Source: Acholeplasmatales bacterium (GTDB lineage: Bacteria; Bacillota_I; Bacilli_A; Izemoplasmatales; Hujiaoplasmataceae). Taken from it: 64,000 nt of DNA. This document shows, one piece after another, positions 58,288 to 64,000 of the stretch (the first letter of the stretch is position 1; each line of letters starts with the position of its first letter). A model generated the notes under the pieces. The model was not told the origin of the DNA and made no database searches. It saw only the letters and a program-made list of their open reading frames with translations. The stretch is taken from positions 24,926 through 88,925 of the forward strand of contig DMTN01000042.1 of the NCBI GenBank assembly GCA_003477305.1, in the 5' to 3' direction. The position numbers and the translations under genes were made by a program.

Positions 58288-59361
58288 CTAGAAGTCGCGT
58301 TCGGGGTGCCGGAACCGATAGAGTTCGCGTTCGCCGTCGAACGCCTCGTCGTGGACGACGACATACCCCCGGTCCGATAGAAAAGCGAGCGCCGCGGCGC
58401 CCTCCGGATCGTAGGAAATCGCCAGAAGCGCCTGCCGAATCGCGTTCCTGAGACCCACACTGAGATTTTTGCGGACCGCGACGGTCGTGCCATAGATGCC
58501 CGTGGACAGAGCGACGGCCCTGGTTTCCGCGAAACGGTCTAGGGTCGGGTGGGCGGCTTGCCAAACGCTGAAACCCGCATCTTCTTCCCGCGCGTCAAGA
58601 TAGGTGAAGCAGGCGTCGACGGTTCCGTTCATCAGAGCGATGATCGCGTTTGCGTGCCCGGTGATGGTCGTATATCCGACTTCCCCCGCCGCGGCCTGCG
58701 GCGTCTGGGTAAACGGCACAAGCGACAGATTGTTTTGATAAAGCATAAACTGCGGCTCGATGAACCCGTACCGCGACGTCGAGGACTGGAGCGCGACGTT
58801 TTTGCCGGCGAGCCAGGCAATCCCTTCGGAACGGTAAGCGTCGTCATCGCCGGTCCGTACCAGAAGCATCATGTGGATTGCTCCGACGGCAATGTCCGAC
58901 CGCGTCAGTCCGAGATACCCGGACGCGTTCACCGCCGCCATGACGGCGTCGGGATCGGTGACGACCCGCATATCGTCGACTTGGGCCTCGTTCGCCTCAT
59001 ACGCGGATGCGAGTACGACGTCAATCGCCGCGGGATGAGCGAGCGTCGCAAAGGCATAGGATTCGGCGGAAAGAATGCCGACATGGATGTCGCCGGTTCC
59101 CATTCCGGCGACGATAGTCGTCTCATCGGTCGAAAGCGCGAAGGAAACTTCGATCGGATAGCCGGTCATCATCAACCTTTGCTCAATCATCACTTTCAGG
59201 AGCGTGACGTTTGCGAGCATGGTCGCGTCGTCGGGATCCTCCGGCGCGAACGCAAACACGAGCGCTTCGGGATCGGGAGGAAGGGTGGTCGCTGCTGCGC
59301 GGCAGCCGATCAGGCAAAACGCGGTACAAAGAAGTACGATGAACCCGGCAACTTTTTTCAT
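58288..59361 (-). CDS. PhnD-like substrate-binding lipoprotein (second copy)
   Basis: 357 aa. Lipobox with Cys 20 ('FCLIGC') and a PhnD-family binding domain: 'DIHVGILSAESYAFATL', 'WLAGKNVALQSSTSRYGFIEPQ', 'AGEVGYTTITGHANAIIALMNGTVDACFTYLDAR'. It aligns along its whole length with the PhnD-type protein at 62061-63233 (shared 'AGEVGYTTI-GH-NA-LAL' and 'YDGERALY/FDGERELYRF' ends) but lacks the Thr-rich linker. It lies 271 bases beyond the permease genes, behind a hairpin, with its own TATAAT (59441-59446). Confidence 0.88.
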   Translation of the reverse strand: MKKVAGFIVLLCTAFCLIGCRAAATTLPPDPEALVFAFAPEDPDDATMLANVTLLKVMIEQRLMMTGYPIEVSFALSTDETTIVAGMGTGDIHVGILSAESYAFATLAHPAAIDVVLASAYEANEAQVDDMRVVTDPDAVMAAVNASGYLGLTRSDIAVGAIHMMLLVRTGDDDAYRSEGIAWLAGKNVALQSSTSRYGFIEPQFMLYQNNLSLVPFTQTPQAAAGEVGYTTITGHANAIIALMNGTVDACFTYLDAREEDAGFSVWQAAHPTLDRFAETRAVALSTGIYGTTVAVRKNLSVGLRNAIRQALLAISYDPEGAAALAFLSDRGYVVVHDEAFDGERELYRFRHPERDF

Positions 59362-59520
59362 TCGCTCGCCCCTTTCTTCATCACATCACGCATGCGAATC
59401 TGACTGAATCGAGCAGCCGTCATGTCGCGTTGATGCTCTCATTATACTATGAAACGCTGGCTTTGATTCGGCGATTTGAGACGTTCGATGCCGATCGCGA
59501 AGCTCATCTAGTGAATGACG

Positions 59521-59568
59521 CTAAAAACAAAGAAGCCCGAATCCGGCGAACGTCGGTCTCAGGCTTCT
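59521..59568 (-). terminator. terminator after the phnDCEE operon
   Basis: On the minus strand AGAAGCC (59568-59562) pairs with GGCTTCT (59537-59531) around an imperfect inner stem, followed by TTGTTTTTAG. It separates the permeases from the second phnD-like gene. Confidence 0.68.
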
Positions 59569-59632
59569 TCTTCAGTCTTGTCATTTCGTACAGTTGATTA
59601 ACAAGAATCGGTTCCGAACGGTCGAGTGATGC

Positions 59633-60448
59633 TCAGATCAGTTTCTCGCGAAGCTTGCTGGAAACCGTGTCGACGATCATGACCATCGCCATGATCGCGA
59701 CCATGATCGTCGCGAGGATGTCCCATGCCGGCGGATCGGAGAACACCGTGAGCAGAACGCCAAGTCCGCCGGCGCCGATGGCGCCGAGGACGGTCGCGGA
59801 GCGGACGTTGATGTCGAGGCGGTAGAGCGTGATCGACGTCATCAGCGGCAGAATCTGCGGGAGAATGCCGTATCGAACCTTTTGAAGTCCGTTCGCACCG
59901 ACGGCTTCGAGCGCTTCGATCGAGCTGCGATCCATTTCATCGATGGTTTCGGCGAACAGTTTTCCGAGCATGCCGACGGAGTGGATCCCGATCACGAGAA
60001 TGCCGGTGATGGACCCGATTCCGAGCCCTTTGACGAGGATGTAGGCAAGAATGATTTCCGGGAAGACGCGGATGATGACCAGTAGCACGGAACCGACTTT
60101 GGCGAGATGCTTTCCGACGATGTTGCGGGAAGCGAGGAAGGCGACCGGAATCGCCAGGATCGCCCCGAGCAACGTTCCGAAAAAGCCGATCGACAGGGTT
60201 TGCAGTGCCAGATAGATGATGCTTTCGTTGAATTGATATCCGTCGAATCCGAACAGCGCCGGCCAGAGGATGTCGGCGAACCCGCGAAAAAACGCGGCGA
60301 TGATGAACGGAATCTGTTTCACCCGCAGCGGGTTGATCGTCGATCCTTCGAGCGTGTAGATCACCAAGGCGATCAAAGCGACCGTGAAAATGAGGTTGAT
60401 GATCCATTTCTTGGGTAGTTTCTTCAGGGCTTTTTCACTGTTTTTCAT
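59633..60448 (-). CDS. phnE: PhnE-like ABC permease 2
   Basis: 271 aa, about six helices. 'GTLLGAILAIPVAFLASRNIVGKH' and the EAA-type loop 'EALEAVGANGLQKVRYGILPQILP' match PhnE permeases. AGGAGG eight bases before the ATG at 60448, which overlaps the stop of the first permease (60445-60448). Works with PhnC and the binding lipoproteins. Confidence 0.93.
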   Translation of the reverse strand: MKNSEKALKKLPKKWIINLIFTVALIALVIYTLEGSTINPLRVKQIPFIIAAFFRGFADILWPALFGFDGYQFNESIIYLALQTLSIGFFGTLLGAILAIPVAFLASRNIVGKHLAKVGSVLLVIIRVFPEIILAYILVKGLGIGSITGILVIGIHSVGMLGKLFAETIDEMDRSSIEALEAVGANGLQKVRYGILPQILPLMTSITLYRLDINVRSATVLGAIGAGGLGVLLTVFSDPPAWDILATIMVAIMAMVMIVDTVSSKLREKLI

Positions 60449-61275
60449 TGCAGCTTCCTCCTGGCGAGATCGGAGCACAGCTGAATGACCACGCAGACGC
60501 CGAAGAGCAGAATCACGGCTCCGCCGACTTTGTCGTAGTCGGTCATCTCATAGATGCGCATGATCGTTCCAATGCTGACGATGCCGACATAACTGAGGAT
60601 CGCCGAGGATCGGACGTTCATCTCGAAGACGTAAATGACATACCCGGCGAAGGAAGCGTAGATTTGCGGCAGGACCGCGAACCGGATCGCCTGAAGATGG
60701 CTTGCGCCGGTCGATTCGATCGCTTCATAGCAGTTCATGTCGATCGTTTCGATCAACTCGTAAAGCATTTTCGCCATGACGCCATAGGTGAATAGCGTAA
60801 TGGCGATGGTGCCGGCAAGCGTCGATCCGCCGGCGATACCCACAAGACCGATCGAAATGACCGCGAGCACCGTCACCGGAATGGTTCGGAAGAGGTTGAG
60901 CAGGAAGCGGGCTGGCCCGTAGATCCATTTCGTCTTGACGATGTTTCTTGAAGAAAGGAGCGCCGTCGGAATGGCGAGCGCCGACCCGATGACCGTCCCG
61001 CCATAACACATTTCCAGCGTCATGATCAGGACGTTCTGCAATTTCGGAATGTAGGCGAAATAATCCGCCCAGGTTTCGCCGCGGTGCGGCGAGAACAATT
61101 TTTTCAAGATGATGGGCAGTTGATCGGGTTTGAAGCTGATTCCTTCGCTATCCAATTTGATGATGTAGCCGAATATGAGTCCCAGGACGATGACGACGGC
61201 GAGCACGATCCAGATCCGATTGAAGGGTTTGACGACGGACTTTCCGTTCGTGAGCGTGAGTCTGGCCATCGTCAT
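60445..61275 (-). CDS. phnE: PhnE-like ABC permease 1
   Basis: 276 aa. Same layout as permease 2: 'GTVIGSALAIPTALLSSRNIVKTK' and 'EAIESTGASHLQAIRFAVLPQIYA'. It starts in the stop of phnC (61272-61275). Two distinct PhnE proteins would form a heterodimeric channel. Confidence 0.93.
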   Translation of the reverse strand: MTMARLTLTNGKSVVKPFNRIWIVLAVVIVLGLIFGYIIKLDSEGISFKPDQLPIILKKLFSPHRGETWADYFAYIPKLQNVLIMTLEMCYGGTVIGSALAIPTALLSSRNIVKTKWIYGPARFLLNLFRTIPVTVLAVISIGLVGIAGGSTLAGTIAITLFTYGVMAKMLYELIETIDMNCYEAIESTGASHLQAIRFAVLPQIYASFAGYVIYVFEMNVRSSAILSYVGIVSIGTIMRIYEMTDYDKVGGAVILLFGVCVVIQLCSDLARRKLQ

Positions 61276-62036
61276 TCACCCAGGACTTCGTTGTGCTTCA
61301 GCGTACGGCCGTAAACTTCGACGAGGATCTGTTCGTTGACTTCCGATGACAACCCGTCAAACACGACGATGCCGTCACGGATACCGATGATGCGGGTGGC
61401 ATATTTGAGGGCAAGGTCGACATGATGCATGTTCGCGACGATCGTGATGCCGAAATCCTTGTTGATGCGGGCGAAATCGTCCATGACCTGGACGGTGGTG
61501 ATCGGGTCGAGCGAAGCGACGGGTTCGTCGGCGAGAATCAATTTCGGTTTCTGGGTCAGAGCGCGGGCGAGCGCGACGCGCTGCTGCTGTCCGCCGGACA
61601 ATTGATCGGCGCGCGTGAACGCCTTGTCGAGGATCCCCAACGCGTCAAGCGAATCGAGCGCAAGGATCTTGTCCTCGCGCGGGAACAGTCCGAAAAGCGT
61701 AGGAAAGGTAGAGTGGTAACCCACTCTACCTGTCAATACGTTATTGTAAACGGACATGCGTTTCACCAGATTGAACGATTGGAAAATCATCCCGATGCTT
61801 CTTCTCAAATAGCGGAGGGCTTTTCCCCGAATCGAACTGATTTCGATGTCATCGATGTATAGCTGTCCCGACGTGATGGGAATCATTTTGTTGATCGACC
61901 GTAGAAGCGTCGATTTCCCCGCACCGGACAGCCCGATGATCGCGACGAATTCACCATCGTTGATTTGCAGATTGACGCCTTTCAAGGCTTGAACTCCGTT
62001 ACTGTACGTTTTCTGCACATCAACGAAACGAATCAT
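61272..62036 (-). CDS. phnC: PhnC-like ABC transporter ATPase
   Basis: 254 aa. Walker A GLSGAGKS (about 36-43), 'IGMIFQSFNLVKRMSVYNNVLTGRVGY' (PhnC-typical Q-loop), LSGGQQQR signature, Walker B 'LILADEPVASLDP' and 'VANMHHVDLALKYATRIIG'. Powers uptake of phosphonate, phosphite or phosphate esters; in mycoplasmas the related p37 system has been linked to thiamine pyrophosphate. A perfect 10-bp inverted repeat lies inside it at 61707-61730. Confidence 0.94.
   Translation of the reverse strand: MIRFVDVQKTYSNGVQALKGVNLQINDGEFVAIIGLSGAGKSTLLRSINKMIPITSGQLYIDDIEISSIRGKALRYLRRSIGMIFQSFNLVKRMSVYNNVLTGRVGYHSTFPTLFGLFPREDKILALDSLDALGILDKAFTRADQLSGGQQQRVALARALTQKPKLILADEPVASLDPITTVQVMDDFARINKDFGITIVANMHHVDLALKYATRIIGIRDGIVVFDGLSSEVNEQILVEVYGRTLKHNEVLGE
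61707..61730. repeat. perfect hairpin inside phnC
   Basis: GGTAGAGTGG, TAAC loop, CCACTCTACC: a 10-bp perfect stem within codons for the 'TGRVGYHST' region. Unusual for a coding region of this type. It could slow transcription or translation, or be chance. Confidence 0.75.
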
Positions 62037-62060
62037 AGTGTACCTCCAGTGATCGAGAGA

Positions 62061-63233
62061 TTAGTCTTCCGGATTCAAGAAAGCGTAAAGCGCTCTTTCT
62101 CCGTCGTAATCCGAGTCAAAAGCGACCAGGTAACCTTTATGGTTGTAAATCTGCAATGCGTCGTAGCCTTCGGTGGTTCCGATGACCGCGATGAACGCAT
62201 CCTGGATGGCGGCTCTGAGCCCGTCCGAGAGATCGGCGAGTCCGGAGATCGTATCGTTGTAGATCGGGGTCGTCAAAGCGCAGACCTTGGTGACTTCAAA
62301 GATGTTGAGGGAAGGATTGGCGGCTTGCCATGCGGCATAGGCCGTGGCGTGATAACGGGCATCGAAGAAGGTGAACACGGCGTCGACTTCGTCGTTGAGA
62401 AGCGCGAGGACGGCATTCTGATGTCCGCCGATCGTCGTGTATCCGACTTCACCGGCAGCGGCGTTCGGGCCTTGGATGAACGGGACGAATGTAAGGTCGT
62501 TCTGGCTGAGGAGGAGCGACGGGTAGACGTACCCGGAACCGGACGTCGTGGACTGCGTGCCGACGTTCTTGCCGGCGAGCCAGTCGATGCCTGCGGCCGT
62601 ATAAGCGGCGAAGTCTTCGGCTCTGACGAGCAGCATGGAATAATAGGAGCTGACTTTGACGGCCGAATTGGTGGTTCCGTCATATCCCACGGCGTTGGCG
62701 TTGGTAATGATGACGTCGGTGTCTTCGATGATGACGTCGCCGGCGCCGATCTGCGCGTTATAAGCGTCGCGGACGGAGGTCAGAAGGACATCGACGGCGC
62801 CCGGATACTCGGTCGTCACGAACGCATATTGCTGCGCCGTGAGGAAGGCGACGTGAACCTGTCCGGAAACCATCGCTTCGATGACAGAAGCGTAGCTGGT
62901 GCCGATGCTGATGTTGACGCCGATATCGTATCCGGCATCCGCCAGTTCGTCTTCCAGCATGGTTTCAAGTGATTTCAGTTTGAGCAACAAAGCCGAGTCG
63001 ATGGACGTACTCGGAACGAACTGCACGATGAGCGTGTCCGGGTCGTTGTTCGTCGTTGTCGTGATCGGAGCCTGTGTCGTGGTCGTAATCTGCGTTGTGG
63101 TCGTTACGCCGTTGACGGTTGTCACGACGGTCGTCGTTACCGCGGTCGTCGCTGCGGTGGTTGTAGCCGCTTCGCAGGCGACGAAACTAAAAGCGAAAAC
63201 AAACAGTACGATCAATCCCAAAACTTTCTTCAA
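62061..63233 (-). CDS. phnD: PhnD-like substrate-binding lipoprotein
   Basis: 390 aa. Signal peptide with lipobox 'FAFSFVAC' (Cys 20), a Thr/Val-rich linker to about residue 65 with TTTTQ-type units like those in the LivK lipoprotein, then a PhnD binding domain ('VHVAFLTAQQYAFVTTEYPG', 'WLAGKNVGTQSTTSGSGYVYPS', 'VGYTTIGGHQNAVLALL'). First gene of the operon, promoter at 63281-63310. Ligand could be phosphonate, phosphite, phosphate or a phosphorylated vitamin. Confidence 0.92.
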   Translation of the reverse strand: MKKVLGLIVLFVFAFSFVACEAATTTAATTAVTTTVVTTVNGVTTTTQITTTTQAPITTTTNNDPDTLIVQFVPSTSIDSALLLKLKSLETMLEDELADAGYDIGVNISIGTSYASVIEAMVSGQVHVAFLTAQQYAFVTTEYPGAVDVLLTSVRDAYNAQIGAGDVIIEDTDVIITNANAVGYDGTTNSAVKVSSYYSMLLVRAEDFAAYTAAGIDWLAGKNVGTQSTTSGSGYVYPSLLLSQNDLTFVPFIQGPNAAAGEVGYTTIGGHQNAVLALLNDEVDAVFTFFDARYHATAYAAWQAANPSLNIFEVTKVCALTTPIYNDTISGLADLSDGLRAAIQDAFIAVIGTTEGYDALQIYNHKGYLVAFDSDYDGERALYAFLNPED

Positions 63234-63280
63234 TTTCTGATCCCCCTTATGGTTTCTATTTGTAAATCTAAATCGTCTCC

Positions 63281-63310
63281 ATTATATAAGCGTACCATCG
63301 ATAAAGTCAA
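63281..63310 (-). promoter_or_regulatory. promoter of the phnDCEE operon
   Basis: On the minus strand TTGACT (63310-63305), 18 bases, TATAAT (63286-63281). No obvious operator or riboswitch in the 48-base leader. Confidence 0.75.
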
Positions 63311-63340
63311 CCCCGTTCGATCATTGTAAGCGTGTTTTCG

Positions 63341-64000
63341 TCATCGCGCCTTTTCCGTCGCGATTTCGATGCAGTAATCGAGGATGATGTCCCCGGCGGC
63401 GTCCTTGTGATTGAAGCGCGGTTCGCAATACCGCTCGAAATACCACGGTTCCTTCACTTGTTCGAGACCGATGGCGCGCCCGGCCGCGACGCTCGCTTCA
63501 TGGACCTTCGCGCCATAGATTTCACCGTTCTCCTGCTTGCCTTTGACCCAGGATACGGAAAGGTCGATTGCCGGGAAGTCAAGGCTCTCATACCCTTCCG
63601 GAACCGCCGTTTTGGCGGGACAGAAGACGCCGATCCAATACTGAAACTTCGGGGCACAGCGCATCAGACCGATGTAGGAAGCGCCTTCCGGCGTATCGAT
63701 CGTCAGTTTTTCAAGCGGCGAGAAAAGACCGCCGTCGAACCATTCGCCCCATTTGGTGCCAAAGCCGCCGGTCGCATCGCGATTGCTGTCATCGTACTTG
63801 CGTCCGATGAAGCGGGAAGCATCCATCCGTTCGCGGTAGCAATTCACGATCTTCATGCCCATTCCGCCTTCGCTCTTGATCGATTGATAGAGCGCGGCGA
63901 TTTCCGCCAAACGCTCGGGGATCATGATTTTCTGCGGACAGTGGGTCATGCATTCGCCGCACCAGACGCAGGCCTCGGCGCGCTGTTCGGGCGATACATC
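63341..64000 (-). CDS. 4Fe-4S motif plus GyrI-like domain protein, C-terminal part (cut by window edge)
   Basis: The frame is open to the window edge and reads '...CVWCGECMTHCPQKIMIPERL', a Cys-x2-Cys-x2-Cys-x3-Cys-Pro cluster motif typical of the C-terminus of ferredoxin-like aldo/keto reductases. About 190 residues follow that resemble a GyrI-like/AraC effector-binding domain ('PKFQYWIGVFCPAKTAVPEG', 'YESLDFPAIDLSVSWVKGK', 'ILDYCIEI' end). A fusion of an iron-sulfur end and a small-molecule binding domain is unusual. The N-terminal part, needed to name the enzyme, is outside the window. Confidence 0.7.
   Translation of the reverse strand, partial: DVSPEQRAEACVWCGECMTHCPQKIMIPERLAEIAALYQSIKSEGGMGMKIVNCYRERMDASRFIGRKYDDSNRDATGGFGTKWGEWFDGGLFSPLEKLTIDTPEGASYIGLMRCAPKFQYWIGVFCPAKTAVPEGYESLDFPAIDLSVSWVKGKQENGEIYGAKVHEASVAAGRAIGLEQVKEPWYFERYCEPRFNHKDAAGDIILDYCIEIATEKAR

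Noticed and set aside
57885..58493. N-terminal extension of the tldD frame up to 58493
   Set aside because: Arg/Ser-rich sequence crossing a promoter, the terminator at 58253-58283 and another gene; a good ribosome site marks the start at 57884.
1..64000. CRISPR arrays, insertion sequences, prophage or rRNA genes
   Set aside because: No regularly spaced repeats, transposase or integrase motifs, phage structural genes or rRNA segments were seen when reading both strands.

Overview
The window comes from a GC-rich bacterium that looks like a relative of the Mollicutes and other low-complexity Bacillota (for example the uncultured high-GC 'Tenericutes' lineages). This is inferred from gene content and promoters, not from a marker-gene tree. 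The support is: Bacillota housekeeping genes (YlbF/YlbG, YhaM, KhpA with S16, a YwzB-like protein, a Staphylococcus-type deformylase); textbook TTGACA-N17-TATAAT promoters; lipoproteins whose signal peptide is followed by a Thr-rich linker; and a PhnCDE-type transporter related to the mycoplasma p37 system. Many genes end in TGA, often inside ATGA overlaps, so the standard code is used and not mycoplasma code 4. Almost all of the window is coding, mostly on the minus strand in long operons with 4-base overlaps. I see no insertion sequences, prophage, CRISPR or rRNA.

Region 1 (1-11,540) is one leftward operon: thiolase, short-chain reductase, KAS III-like protein, a LivHMGFK-type ABC transporter, a CoA-transferase and the start of an alpha/beta hydrolase. 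A divergent TetR gene sits upstream. The intergenic region holds a good promoter, two copies of a TGAA-N6-TTCA operator candidate and a cre-like site over the -35 box. The logic is uptake of an organic acid, CoA activation, and thiolytic or reductive processing.

Region 2 (11,540-24,000) is the most striking part. A consensus promoter drives a leader that matches a cyclic-di-GMP-I (GEMM-I) riboswitch followed by an overlapping intrinsic terminator. Downstream are a 225-aa exported protein, a 2,423-aa surface protein with GLUG-like repeats, an 860-aa sensor/GGDEF/EAL protein and a 503-aa degenerate GGDEF/EAL protein. c-di-GMP would switch on an extracellular matrix or adhesion protein together with enzymes or sensors of c-di-GMP. 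A 1,136-aa acidic exported protein with a PrsA/SurA-like start is divergent to it.

Region 3 (27,500-46,400) is mostly housekeeping and carbohydrate metabolism: YhaM, pullulanase, CCA-adding enzyme, YigZ-like protein, an ApbE/NusG-II/Gx-transporter group associated elsewhere with flavin-based electron transfer, PadR, a DegV-family protein, a DEAD-box helicase, DUF523, KhpA, S16, YlbG, YlbF, an RsuA-type pseudouridine synthase, glycogen debranching enzyme, peptide deformylase, a flavodiiron protein and a GNAT protein.

Region 4 (46,400-64,000) holds a LytTR regulator with a membrane partner, a four-gene tRNA operon (Asp, Arg, Pro, Cys), VOC and GNAT proteins, three zinc-ribbon membrane proteins, a long operon (tldD, tldE, class II photolyase, cyclophilin, lipoprotein phosphoesterase and two small membrane proteins), a DUF2892 protein, a PhnDCEE-type transporter with two substrate-binding lipoproteins, and the C-terminal part of a 4Fe-4S/GyrI-like fusion cut by the right edge.
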